From positions 57,441,439 to 57,505,438 of the forward strand of contig NC_088800.1 in NCBI RefSeq assembly GCF_011386835.1: a stretch of DNA of 64,000 nt, given 5' to 3'. The notes under the pieces were generated by a model, which saw only the letters and a list, made by a program, of their open reading frames with translations, was not told the DNA's origin and ran no database searches. Origin of the DNA: Chrysemys picta bellii (lineage: Eukaryota; Chordata; Testudines; Emydidae). The first letter of the stretch is position 1. Every line of letters begins with the position of its first letter. Positions 52,201 to 62,919 of this stretch are shown here, piece after piece. The position numbers and the translations under genes were made by a program.

Positions 52201-55200
52201 AGCTGTGTGACCACAATGCCAAGGTAGCCAAAGAGCTTGACCGTGACCAGGTACGTGCAACCCTCTAACAGCCTGTGGGAAGGGAGAGGCAGGCTCTGCT
52301 TTTTATTAGCTAAGCCTTCAAGCCAAACTGGATGGCATAGGAAGCCTTGATTGTATGTATAGACAGATACCATAGACATAAACTGTGGAGACAGGTCATG
52401 CGGGCTGCAGAGAATGTCTGGTTGTCTGCTGCCCTCTAATGGGAACAGCTATGCATAGTGTAAATTTACATACATTTATTGCATCTCTGTACTCAGCATG
52501 AGCTGTTTCTGGCTGCTAATGTTTGTTTTGACAGGGTGTCTCGTGAAATCTCATTGGCCAGATTAATGCAGATTGGTTTGGAGGGAGTCCTGTCAGAAGG
52601 ACTGTCCGTGCTGCCTGATGGGAGCAATGGCAAACTGCAGAGCACTGAGCTGGGGAGAGGAGAGGTGACTGGTGAGGTACTGCAGGCCTCCGTGTCAGCT
52701 CTGTCCTTATTTAACATCTCTGCTCTGGAACAGAGAGTAACCTGCACTTTCATTAAATTTGTAGGTGATGCTAAATTGGGAAGAGTTGTGAGGACAAGGA
52801 AATGATGCTAAACTGGATTTAGATCAGAAATGTAGGGAGAAAACAATACAGTGAGATCCCCCTTGGGCAAATGGTGGTGGGGACAGAGAGTGAAGAACGA
52901 TCCTCCCCATACAGATTCAGTGGGGGCGGAGGGTGGAGGGGAACCTAACAGAATGCAGAAAATGTGTTAGATGGGCTACAACACCACCAGATCCTAAAGA
53001 CTGGTCCCTGCTCCAGAGGAAGGGGGAAAGGTCACTTACTGATATGCTAGACCTAGTGATCTGTTCTGAGTCTAATACGATTCAGTATTTTCATTAATGA
53101 CTTGGATGATGGAATGGAGAGCATGCGTACAAAATTTACAGATGACACCAGGCTGGGAGGGGTTGCAAGCACTTTGGAAGACAGGATTAAAATTCAAAAT
53201 GACCTTGATAAGAGAATTGGTCTGAAATTAACAAGATGAAATTCAATAAAAACGAGTGCAAGATAAATCACATTCACAAATACAGAAGGGGAACAACTGG
53301 CTAGGCAGCAGTAATGCAGAAAAAGATCTGGGAGTTACAGTGGATCACAAATTGAATATGAGCCAACAATATTTTGCAAAAAATGCAAATATTATTATGG
53401 GGTGTATTAACAGGAGTGTCATATGCAATACATGGGAGGTATTTGTCAAGCTCTGTTCCACAGTTATGAGGCCTCAGCTGGAGTAGTGTGTCCAGTTTTG
53501 AGCACCACACTTTGAGAAAGTTGTGAGCAAATTGAGGAGAGTCCAGTCTGGAGGAAAACAACAAAAATGATGAAAGGTTCAGAAAACCTGACCCAGGAGG
53601 AAAGGTTAAAAAGCTGGGTGTGTTTAGAGTCTTGAGACAAGACTGAGGCGGGACCTGATAACAATCTTCAAATATGTTAAGGGCTGTTACAAAGAGGCCA
53701 GTAAACAATTGTTTTCCATGTCCACTGAAGGCAGAACAAGAAATAATGGGCTTAATCTGCAGTAAGGGAGATTTAGGTTTGATATTAGAAGGTTTTTCCT
53801 AAGGATAGCTAAGTACTGGAATAGGTTACCAAGGGAGCTTGTGGAATCCCTGTCATTGGAGGTTTTTAAGAACAGGTTGGACAGACACACTTGTCAGGGA
53901 TGATCTAGGGTTAGTTGGTCTGGTCTCTCAGTGCAAGGGGCTGGATTAGATGACCTCTTGAGCTCTATGTTTCTATGATTCAATGTTGGTAAATCCCTGA
54001 GTATGGAAGCAGGGTTAGAGCTGGGAAGTGATTTGGAAATGTAGCTTGCCCAAGGGTTAAGCTCTTTCTGTTGTTTCTCTTTTCCTTTCTTTCCTCAAGA
54101 GTTGTTGCTGTGAGATGAGATGTGCTCCACTCCCTGCTAAGGCCACGGGCAGAAATGCACTGTCATCAGCATGTACCTAGCCCCTGCTAGTTGGGGGCTG
54201 ACCTATGTCCTGTAGTCAGAGCTGTTCTGTCTTTTCTCCTCTCCCTTTGTCTCTGTCACATCTACTCCTCTTTAGATGTTTCTCTCCTGCCGTCCCCTCT
54301 ACTATAGAGTGCCCCTTGGTGCAGTGGGTCTTACCTTGCTCCTGCACAGGAGGAGCAGAATAAAATGGATAAGGAGCAGAGGTAGTATTGTCTGGACTGG
54401 GCACAAATTCACTCATGTGCAAGGAGAGTTAAAAATAATGTAGAGCCCAACCAAGCACTGTTTGTGACAAGAAACTAACCCAAAGTAGAGCTCAGATCCC
54501 AGCACTCTGAGGGTGTTCTGATCCAGGGCCAGACTTGAGCTTGTCCCTCCTCGCGTAGCTGTGCTGATGTATCTGCACTGCTGGTGCTATCTTAGGTTGC
54601 TGCCAGTTCTGTTACCTGAGAGGGCAGGAAAGATCTAGGCAACATTGCAGGGTGGATAGAAACTCTACATTGCAGCAGGTCCCCTCCCCACAGACACCAC
54701 TGGTGAGTCAGTCAGCTTGGGCTCTGAACTGTGCTCCAGAAACCAACTTTCTGATGATGTTGCCTTGTTTGACAGACAGTGGTAACAATCTAACCCTTCC
54801 CCTCCTCCCTTCTCTCTCTCCCCCTGGGGGCAGGTTGCCCAGACATGGACAATGCTCCGAATTATTTACTCCAGCCCTGGCACTGTGCCCTCTGCTAACC
54901 TGAACCACAGCCTGGGGAAAGGCAGTACCTCCCTCCCACTCATGAACAGGTGAGCAGTCTAATCACGGCATCCCCTGACATGGCCCTGTTGGGAGGAAGT
55001 GGATGGGGAGGCCTGCACTGGCATACAGGGGATATGTGGAAACTTGACTGGCCGATAGGAAAGGGGGAACCATTTTGGAGATGGCTTCTTACACCAAGTT
55101 AGAGTCACTGCAGAGGAACTGGTTACTTCCCACTGATCTAAGTCAGATGAGCCTTCCCAGAGGGCCATCTCCTTCATTCCGATCAGTTGAAAGCAGAGTG

Positions 55201-58200
55201 GCAGCTGCTACTACGGCTTCTTTCAGTATGAAAAAGAAACGGGCTAATGTGGCTTGGCTTCTTTCCCAGCTTTAACCTGAAGGACATACCACCTGGGATA
55301 GGCAACGAGTCCAGATTGGAGCGCAGCAAAGGAGAGAGCCGATCCGAAAACATCCTCATGGATTCTTCCTCCACCTTAATCAACAATGATGGTAACATTT
55401 CAACCGCGGGGTCAATGGAGCGTGCCAGTGGCTAGCTTGGTAATAGGAGTCCAAAATGCCCACTGTTTGGGGTGCAATCCAGACAGTGAGGGGTTAAGTC
55501 ACCGCCTGCCCTGTAACCTTGGATGCCTCAAATGCTTTGCTACTGTAACTCCCTGCTTGGGACATTCACAGTCAGCAAAAAGCACGACCCTGTCAGCCTG
55601 CCAACAACACGCCATCATGCTCTGTGGTCTCTAGCTGCCTTGGTTACTACTCGCAGGGTGACCCCAGCACCCTCCCAGTCATCTTCCCTGCTCCCAGCAG
55701 AGTGATGGCCCACAGCTACCCTTAACTGTGCCAGTGTTTCTCTGCTGTCAGGTATTGCTCTGGTCCTTTTGAGCCCAACTACCAGCCAGCAATTATCACA
55801 GACACTCTTTTTGTCTTGGTTATTGTTAGCAGGTGACACAACCTCTCACTGGTCTGCATTGCACCATGACGCCATCATCCTGTTGGGATGCAGTTCTAGT
55901 GCCAGTTAGTGCTCCCCCTCCCGGGGAACTCTGTCCCAACAACACCAGCCAAATCATGTTGCAGAACCTCAGGCATTTTGATCAGTGAACGTATAAATTG
56001 TCTGCAGATCATTGGCCCAGTCTCTTGAGGCTGGAGTCTGTCACTCTGGAATGTGGGAGGATTGGGATGGGACAGTGGATAGTGGTTAGAGCAGAGAACT
56101 GGGAGTCAGGACTGCTGGGTCTTGCTCCAGCCCTGTCATTGTGACATGCTGTGACACCCTTGACATATCACTTCCCACACCTGTGTGCCTCAGTTTTCCC
56201 ATCTGTGGAAGGGACAATGCTGCCGCCCTCCCTCTATGAAGCACTTTGAGGTCATTGGATAGAAGGTGCTTTACCAATGCAGAGCACTGTGCCTGTCTGT
56301 CCCACCTCCACTCCAGCCCCAGATCAGTTTGCTGAGGGTGAGTTGGCAGCTGGGCTGTGGTTTGTGAGCAGCCTGCATTTTCTGCCATAGCAGCACAGGA
56401 AAGTCCGACAAACTCTACTCCTGTAGGGGTATCCTGACTTGTCTTCTCTCTCTATCTCTCTCTGCTTCTCCTCCCCTTTCCGTGTTCATCCAGAGAATGA
56501 GGAGACAGAGGGCAGCGACGTCCCTGCGGACTATCTCCTGGGGGATGTGGAGGGGGATGAGGATGAGTTGTACATGATGGACCATGAGAATCCCCATGGT
56601 GAGTTTGTTGTTCTGTGAATGCACACGCATGACTGCAGTGCAGCTGGGTCTCAGCAGAAGTTGCCTGTATGTACTCACTGCACTGGAGAGGATGCCAGAT
56701 CCCTCCTTGACTCCTTTATCTGGTGGTGGTGTAATCGTGTCTGTCCCAGGATATTAAAAGAACAAGGTGGGTGATATTACCAAAACCACCTTGTGTCGCC
56801 TTTATCCATGGCACTACCCCTGCTCACTGAAGAGGGCTTGTCTCTTTGCAGCTGAAGAGCAGGAATACATCCTCCCCCAGGAGGCCTTCCCCCTGCGCCA
56901 TGAAATAGTGGACAACCCCTCAGCCCTGGACCACCTGCAGGACAAGGCAGACTCTCCTCATGTCAGTGGCAACGAGGCTGAGACTGTGTCCCTGACGCCT
57001 GTGGAGTCCTTCTCCCTCATCTCCATCTCCCACTCACTCTACGAGAACCGCCTGCCACCCGACTTCTTCAGCCCCATCGTCCGGGACATGCTCCTCTTCT
57101 ACGCTGAGCAGGGGGATGTGCAGATGGCAGTGTCCGTGCTCATCGTGCTAGGCGACCGGATCAAGAAAGAGATCGATGAGCAAACCCAGGTATAGCGCTA
57201 TAGGGAGGAGCAATTCCCAGAGAGAGGCTTCTTCAGCAAAGCTGCTGCATATCCTCCCCCAGCAAACAGGGTTTGGAGACTCTCATAACAATCCTTTGTA
57301 TTTATACAGAGTCTTTCATCCAGAAGACCCCACAGTGCTTTGCAAACTCTCGAGCGTGAAGCACCAAGCACAGATGGGGGAAGGCATTCCTGACACACTA
57401 ACTGAAAGGGAGGTGGTGGGTGTTGGCAGGGCCGGCTCTAGGCACCAGCAAAACAAACTGGTGCTCAGGGCGGCACATTTTTAGGGGCAGCTTGGCCGGC
57501 GCCAGAATGCCGCCCCTGCCGCCCCTAAAAATGTGCCCTGGCCGCCCTAGCTCACCTCCGCTGCTGCTGCTGCCGCTCGCGCGCCACGGTGCGCGAAACA
57601 GCTGATTCGTGCGCCGCTACTGGCCCTCCCTCCCAGGCTCTCAAGCCTGGGAGGGAGGGGGAGCAGCGGCGCGCAAATCAGTTGTTTCATGCGCCACGGC
57701 CGCTTGGGGTCTCCCCCTCCCTCCCAGGTTTGAGAGCCTGGGAGGGAGGGGGAGCAGCGGCACGCGAATCAGCTGTTTCGCGCGCCGCAGACGCTCGGGA
57801 TCTCCCCCTCCCTCCCAGGCTCTCAAACTTGGGAGAGAGGGAGAGATCCCGAGCGGCCGCAGCGCGCGAAACAACTGATTCGCGCGCCGCTGCTCCCCCA
57901 CCCTCCGAGGCTTGAGAGTAATTTAAAAATGGGGGGGGGGGGGGGGGGCAAAATTGTTTTTGCTTGGGGCGGCAAAAATCCTAGAGCCGGCCCTGGGTGT
58001 TGGTCAAGGGCCTAGTCTGGTAACCTGTTCCCACACAGCTTGGGAGCGCTGTGCTGGAGAATTGTCACAGAATATATAGTAAGACCAAGCCGCTGTAAAT
58101 GAATAAGAAATAATGTTTCCAGCTGGAAAGGTACCACTGAGCAAGGAGTCCAGTTAGGCCATCAGTCTTACGGACTGTGAGTTAAGAATTTCTTGGGAGC

Positions 58201-59727
58201 AAAGTGAATCATGCTTTTGGCTTTAGTTTCTCTCTGAGACAATACAAAGGCAGAAAGCTGCAGAGATCAGATCTTTTGGAATGTTACCATCCCAGCTAGC
58301 TGTAGAATAATCAATGCATGAAGTAGCTAGATGGTATACCCTTCTGCACCCCTCCTTGTTTGGACTAACATTTGATAGCCCCTTCTAAAGCTGATTTAAC
58401 CTGAGACTGGAGTCATAGGGAGGGGGTTTGGGTTCAGTAACTGCCCACAGACCCTGATGTGAACCAAGACTAATTTAGGTGTTTGCCCCCCCCTCCCCTG
58501 CCCTAGGAGCACTGGTACACCTCCTATATCGACCTGCTGCAGCGCTTCCAGCTCTGGAATATCTCCAATGAGGTGATCAAACTGAGCACGTGCAGAGCCA
58601 TCAATTGCCTCAACCAGGCCTCCACCACCCTGCACATCAACTGCAGCAACTGCAAGCGGCCGATGAGCAACAAGGGCTGGATCTGCGACAGGTGAGATGC
58701 TTTAGGGTGGGGGGGGAGTGCGGTGGGTGCCTTCATTTTGCAAGGGTTTGTCTGGAGGTAGCTAATGCATTATCTTGAAGTAATGTAATCTCTTGCCCAG
58801 TTCAGTTTCCATTATTATTATTTGTTTGTACTCCAGTGGCACCCAGAGGCCGCAGTGGAGCTCACCCTATTGTGCTAGGCACTGTGCATACACCTACAAA
58901 CAGGTCCTGCCCTGAAGAGCTTACTCTAAATACACCAAACACAAGGTAGAGGGAAAACCGAGGCAGAGAGAGGTGAAGTGACTTGCCCAAGGTTACACAC
59001 CTGGCCAGTGGCAGCACTGGATATAGAGCCCACGTCCCCTGGCTCTCAGAGCACTGTCCTAACCACTGAACCACACTGCAGAATGGAAACACAGTCTGCT
59101 GTTGGGGGTCCCTTGTGATCACTAATGATCTGTGCTGATTCTGAATGGTAAACAGTCTCCCACGTGTGTTCCCAGCCTGACCTGGGTTAAAGCTTCCTTC
59201 CCATGGTTCTGTTGCTTCTTTATAAGCTATTTGATTTGTAGTTGATTTCATTGCTGTGAGGCACCCAGTGTTGGGCCCAAATATTATGTTTTTCCTGCTC
59301 TTTTGGGTTTCTGGTTTATAAACTCCCAGCCTTGTGCCAGCCAGGGCTGATGATGATACTGAAGGAGTTAGAGTTTTGAGGTGTGGGCAGGGATTGACTG
59401 ACCTCACACCCTGAGGAGTCTGCATTGATTGGAGGGGTTCCTTGATCCAGCTGGGAGCTGAGTGGTACATGCCAGGGTTTCACTGCCTGAGCTGGCCACT
59501 TGCCCCAGAGTGCTTTCTCTGCAGCTGATTCACCTGTAATCTTCTCTCTCTGGGCCAGGTGTCGGCAGTGTGCCAGCATGTGTGCTGTGTGCCACCATGT
59601 GGTGAAGGGCCTGTTTGTGTGGTGCCAGGGCTGCAGTCATGGTGGCCACCTGCAGCACATCATGAAATGGCTAGAGACCAGTTCACACTGTCCAGCGGGC
59701 TGCGGTCACCTTTGCGAATACACCTGA
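48765..59727 (+). CDS. WDR24: WDR24, GATOR2 complex subunit (gene span, 9 coding exons)
   Basis: Nine plus-strand exons (48765-49245, 50373-50550, 51575-52250, 54834-54949, 55270-55391, 56494-56598, 56852-57189, 58507-58691, 59559-59727) join in frame into 789 codons plus stop; human WDR24 has 790 residues. The N-terminal half is a WD40 propeller (about residues 70-360), the middle a low-conservation acidic linker, then a helical region and a C-terminal RING-type zinc domain (about 718-785). WDR24 is a GATOR2 subunit at the lysosome that opposes GATOR1 and so promotes mTORC1 activation by amino acids; the RING is linked to ubiquitin ligase activity. The ATG has a good context (ACCATGG). No frameshift or stop was found. 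Downstream on the same strand is JMJD8, the usual neighbour. Confidence 0.97.
49250..49491. mobile_element. WDR24: Harbinger-type MITE at the WDR24 intron 1 donor
   Basis: Ends GGGCTCTGGCCATGTCTAC and AGTTTAGACCAAGCCC are imperfect inverted repeats; flanks TAA (49247-49249) and CAA (49492-49494) suggest a decayed 3 bp duplication. The element starts at intron position +5, so it supplies the G at +5 of the donor. Confidence 0.72.
49495..50372. other. WDR24 intron 1, unassigned
   Basis: No repeat recognised; ends in a normal pyrimidine tract and acceptor. Confidence 0.4.
50373..50550 (+). CDS. WDR24: WDR24 coding exon 2
   Basis: Acceptor attgtccctcag, donor gtatgt. It encodes [20 protein letters not shown], then [13 protein letters not shown] and [17 protein letters not shown], propeller blades with typical WD dipeptide positions. 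Confidence 0.96.
50551..51574. other. WDR24 intron 2
   Basis: Mostly unassigned. It holds an inverted pair of TACAGGTCCCAGCATGCA-like motifs at 51313-51380. Confidence 0.45.
51575..52250 (+). CDS. WDR24: WDR24 coding exon 3
   Basis: The largest exon (676 nt), from the split Arg codon before [17 protein letters not shown] to ELDRDQ. It completes the propeller and runs into the linker. Third-position GC is clearly higher than in the other exons. Confidence 0.97.
52740..53990 (+). mobile_element. CR1 LINE 3' part in WDR24 intron 3
   Basis: RT and 3' regions (TTAATGACTTGGATGATGGA, AAATTTACAGATGACACCAG, GAGGCCTCAGCTGGAG) to the tail TAGATGACCTCTTGAGCTCT and TTCTATGATTC. Confidence 0.78.
54834..54949 (+). 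CDS. WDR24: WDR24 coding exon 4
   Basis: Acceptor ccccctgggggcag, donor gtgagc. It encodes [20 protein letters not shown], then [19 protein letters not shown], as in the human linker. Confidence 0.95.
55270..55391 (+). CDS. WDR24: WDR24 coding exon 5
   Basis: Acceptor ttctttcccag, donor gtaaca. It encodes [20 protein letters not shown], then a serine-rich stretch ([13 protein letters not shown]) corresponding to the phosphorylated linker of the human protein. Confidence 0.93.
56072..56290 (+). mobile_element. MIR-like SINE
   Basis: A tRNA-like head (GTGGTTAGAGCAGAGAACTG) and core CCTCAGTTTTCCCATCTGTG followed by a GAGGTCATTGGATAGAAGGT tail. Confidence 0.75.
56494..56598 (+). CDS. WDR24: WDR24 coding exon 6
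   Basis: Acceptor tgttcatccag, donor gtgagt. A short acidic exon: [20 protein letters not shown] and then [15 protein letters not shown]. Confidence 0.93.
56852..57189 (+). CDS. WDR24: WDR24 coding exon 7
   Basis: Acceptor tctctttgcag, donor gtatag. It encodes [20 protein letters not shown], then [14 protein letters not shown] and the helical region with [20 protein letters not shown]. Confidence 0.96.
57427..57995. mobile_element. WDR24: hAT-like MITE, CAGGGCCGGCTCC family, copy 4 (569 bp)
   Basis: The ends match the other copies and the duplication GGTGTTGG is perfect (57419-57426, 57996-58003). The interior (57590-57905) is a ladder of inverted GC-rich modules around CTCCCTCCCAGG and CGCGCGCCG, and a G run follows at about 57930-57948. 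It lies in WDR24 intron 7, between exons 7 and 8. Confidence 0.88.
58507..58691 (+). CDS. WDR24: WDR24 coding exon 8
   Basis: Acceptor ctgccctag, donor gtgaga. It encodes [20 protein letters not shown] to [10 protein letters not shown] and GWICDR, the first zinc ligands of the RING (Cys 718, 721 and 732). Confidence 0.96.
58816..59080 (-). mobile_element. MIR-like SINE
   Basis: Reverse-strand copy with GTGACTTGCCCAAGGTTACA and CAGAGCACTGTCCTAACCAC, the MIR core and tRNA part read from the other strand. Confidence 0.7.
59559..59727 (+). CDS. WDR24: WDR24 coding exon 9: RING-type zinc domain and stop
   Basis: Acceptor ctctctgggccag; stop TGA at 59725-59727. It encodes [15 protein letters not shown], then [18 protein letters not shown] and [12 protein letters not shown]. 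All Cys and His expected of the zinc domain are kept. Confidence 0.97.
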
Positions 59728-60180
59728 ACTGAAAGGAACCAACCCTCAGCTGATGAGAGGTGGGATTCAGTCCCTGACCTGCTTGGAACCAACAGGAGAT
59801 TGATCGCTGGAGCCTCTTCTTGGATGGAGGTTTTGGAGGAGAGGCTGTCTTGGATTTTAGAGAGGAGGCATCTCTTGCAGTATGCTATCCTTGAACAGGA
59901 TTGAGAGTGAGGCTGACTTTGCATAGGGAAGGTTCCTCCTCAGTGCTTGAAATACAGCAAAGCCTGCAACATCCAAGAGCCTTCCTGGACAGTTTTTCCT
60001 AGTCATTGTCTTCTATTTATTTTTGACTGGCGTGTAAATAATTTTGTATTAAAGGTACCAGAATATCGTGTAAACATAGTTCTTTATAAACCAATCTAAT
60101 GAACAAGACAGTCTGAGCCGGACTCTGAGCTACACCTTGATTTTTATACTGAATAAAAAAAGAACAAAGTAGCTTCAGTG
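59728..60180 (+). other. WDR24: WDR24 3'UTR with polyadenylation signal
   Basis: After the stop the sequence stays unique and AT-rich towards its end, with AATAAA at 60152-60157. The transcript would end about 15-25 bases later. The end point is inferred from the signal only. Confidence 0.7.
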
Positions 60181-61419
60181 AGTCACTTGTTTGTATGCAG
60201 CTGCCCACATTGAATACATCCAAGAACCCTGCTTTGTTCAGCTCTGGCTGCATGTGCATAGCATCTTGGCTGATTCTCCTTGTGGAAAGGAATCTAATGA
60301 TCAGTCCTGACCACAGTCTAATAAGCAACAATTCTTGGGAAAGGGAGTTTTTAACCCGATTCCCCAGCCCAGCCCCTAAATGCTGAGCATAAAGTAACCT
60401 GCAATTTCCTCTGGAAAAGGAAAATCAGACAGATTGCATGCTTCATAATGAATAAGGCACCAGCCTCTGGAGACTTAGAGAACAGTCCTGATTAATTCAC
60501 CAATTCACTTGTGATTTCAGCTGAACATCCTCTTGTTCCTGGGGAATCTGGGGAGCTGAGACTGATGCCTTGGGCTGAGCAGAATCTACTTAGTCCCAGA
60601 GCTAGGAGTCAGGAGTCACCACCCTGGTGTATGTGCTTAAACAAGTCACTTAACTTCCCCAAGCCTCCATTTTCCCAATCTGTTAAATGGGCCTAAGTAT
60701 CAAACTACTTTCAAAGGGAACCAGTTAAGAATGAATGTTTATACAGTGCTTTGAAAATGCCAACTATACAGCTATAAAGGCCCCCAAATTGGCTAGAATG
60801 GGGGGGGGGGAGAGGATGCCCCTTTGGAGCAGATGCTACCACCCTGTCCTCAGGGTCATAAACTTGTACAACCTGCCCAATGAGCACCTGCATTGAAACC
60901 CTGATTAGCATGACCCACATTGTACTGACTTTCAAGTTATCTGTGCTTCTTGATGAGCCTCCTGCACAACCACACCACCTCTCTCTTTTGTGGATGCTGG
61001 CAGGAGCACATCCTAGGCTCCTGCTCTTCTTGAACAGAAACCTCCATCCTTGGGCCCCCTAAATACTTTCACAGCCACAAGTTCTTGACATCCTTCCTCT
61101 AGCCCCTTGCCATGCTGGCCCAGCATAGGAGGGAAGAAGCAGCAGCAACCAACTAGCTTTTGCTTGTACTGATCCAGGCTGGGGTCAGTCTGAGAAAACC
61201 AGGTGGAAAAGGGGGGAGCACAAGCACATACATAGGAGGGGAAGAGTCAATGGGGCAGAACACAGGCTAGAGGGGTTCAAAGCAGGTGGAGCTAGGCCTG
61301 AACCATGAAATCCCCCCTGCTGAGCAGGGGTGTTTGGCCTGTGGGAGGATGGGCTCTTGGTTCAGCCCATTTCCGGCTCTGAGACTAAAGATGTGGGTTA
61401 GCGGCTGGGGACGCTTGTC
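60181..61419. other. WDR24-JMJD8 intergenic DNA
   Basis: One MIR-like SINE (60550-60775) and a poly-G run near 60800; no gene seen. Confidence 0.45.
60550..60775 (+). mobile_element. MIR-like SINE
   Basis: AAGTCACTTAACTTCCCCAA, CATTTTCCCAATCTGTTAAA and TACAGTGCTTTGAAAATGCC follow the MIR core and 3' part. Confidence 0.65.
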
Positions 61420-61760
61420 AATGGCTGCTGGGTAATGTAGTCACCAGGCCACCTGTCCAATAGCAGCACGCGGCATCAGCCTCTCTTCCCCTTTCACCCC
61501 TTTGAGGGACCACGAATCGAAGTGTCTCCCAGATGCTTGCTGGGTAATGTAGTCCGCAGGCCACCAGCCCACGCAGCAGCACGTGGCCTTCACAGCCACC
61601 CTGCCAGGTAGTGCTGAAAGGCGTAGGTGCGCGCGAGTCCCCGGGGGGGTGGGGGGAGGAGGCTGTGACATGCCTGGAATACAGCTCCCAGAATGCAATA
61701 GGGTGGGGGGGTGCTCTAGGCTGAGACTTGCCGGCATCTGCAGCCGCACACAGAGAGAGA
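61420..61760 (+). promoter_or_regulatory. JMJD8: JMJD8 promoter with ZNF143/STAF-type sites
   Basis: Two copies of TGCTGGGTAATGTAGT-like sequence (61424-61441 and 61532-61553) are reverse complements of the ACTACANNTCCCAGCA site bound by ZNF143; a third, ACAGCTCCCAGAATGCA, is at 61681-61697 in the other orientation. The surroundings are CpG-rich (gcgcgcgag near 61630). The two first sites lie in a roughly 55 bp module that is repeated. The promoter role is inferred from position upstream of the 62062 exon. Confidence 0.6.
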
Positions 61761-62061
61761 TAGCTGAGCTGAGGCGTGGTGGTAGGGGCTGGAGGGGCCC
61801 TGGGATGTGGGAGGCGATACATGCAAGGCGAGGGAGGAGGGTTAAAGGGTCAGATAGGGATACAGCAGGTATTAGCCTAGAGCTGGGGTGGGGGGTTAAA
61901 TTCAGAGAGGAGATGGAAGGGAAAGAGCCAGAAGTGAGCCAACAGCTGGATTGATTCCCCTGCTGGCATTAGGGTATATTAGAACCTTTAACGTCCTGTC
62001 CTGCACTGTTCTCTCCCTAGCTTTTCTAGCCTGCTTCTCTGAGAGAATCTGACACCCCCAG

Positions 62062-62171
62062 ATGGCAGAGGGCTGCTGGAGGCAGATGGGATCATGGTGG
62101 CAATTCCTTCTCCTCTACATCCCATTGTCGCTGTCTGGAGACTTAGATTACCTGGAAGGAAATGGGGGCTG
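62062..62171 (+). CDS. JMJD8: JMJD8 first coding exon (partial gene; signal peptide)
   Basis: ATG at 62062 opens a frame for MAEGCWRQMG, a hydrophobic stretch (WWQFLLLYIPLSLS), then GDLDYLEGNGG and a split Trp codon at donor gtaagt (62172). A signal peptide followed by an acidic stretch and GGW resembles the start of JMJD8, an ER-lumen JmjC-domain protein. It lies about 2 kb downstream of WDR24 on the same strand, where JMJD8 sits in other vertebrates. The JmjC domain and all other exons lie beyond the window, so the call rests on position, signal peptide and the exon-end match. Confidence 0.75.
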
Positions 62172-62589
62172 GTAAGTAGGCAACCCATGCACACAAGTAT
62201 TTTCTCAGTCTCTTCTGGGATCTAAAATGTCAGGTTTGGTCCACGTTCCCTCAGTGGATGTGCTGCCATGCAGAATGCTATGTTGACTCATGAGAGGTGT
62301 TCAGGGAAACCTCCAGTGCTGAAACCTCCAGGTCCTATTTATCACAATGTCAATACCTCGCCACTCTCTCCACTCTGATCTTCACTGCATTCTGCTTGTC
62401 TCCTGACAGCTGGAGAATTGTATATTACCTGGAGGTTTGTATCCTGAAAGGAGGGTCTGTTGTTGACTGCTTAGCGTTTTGTAAGCAGGCCGTTGATCAC
62501 CTTTTCCCCCAGGCATGGTCTTGGCCTGTGTCAGGAGAACTAGCTCTGCCTAGATGGCTCAGCTAGAGGCAGAGTTGCCTAGGGAGTAG

Positions 62590-62825
62590 AGTGAAGTACT
62601 AAGGATCGGGAAACCTGGGCTATGTTCTTGGTTCTGCCACTGACTCACACTATAACCACGGGCAGGTCGCTTATCCATTCCGTGCCTCAGTTTCTCAAAT
62701 TGTTGATCATGATAATGGGATTTCCCTGCCTCCTGGGGGTTGTGAGGATCAATTCATGAATGTGGAGTGGCTGGGAGCAAGGCACTGGAGAAACTATTGA
62801 GCGTATAATGCCGAGTGCTCTTGTG
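62590..62825 (+). mobile_element. MIR-like SINE
   Basis: GGTTCTGCCACTGACTCACA, GTGCCTCAGTTTCTCAAATT and GGGGTTGTGAGGATCAATTC match the MIR pattern. Confidence 0.7.
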
Positions 62826-62919
62826 GAGATGTCAAAGGCAGAGAGAAGGTTAGGTTTAGAAATAAAAGGAGGAAATCTGGCCAGGGCTTAACGAAACGGG
62901 GAATGATGGCATTCTGAAA

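Larger units (their letters stand above)
53991..56071. other. WDR24 introns around exons 4 and 5
   Basis: Apart from exons 4 and 5 no element or additional exon was recognised. Confidence 0.4.

Noticed and set aside
51435..52379. A 314-codon minus-strand frame
   Set aside because: Antisense shadow of WDR24 exon 3, produced by its high third-position GC.
62297..62566. A further JMJD8 exon
   Set aside because: An 89-codon frame without similarity to the JMJD8 segment after GGW and without a fitting acceptor.
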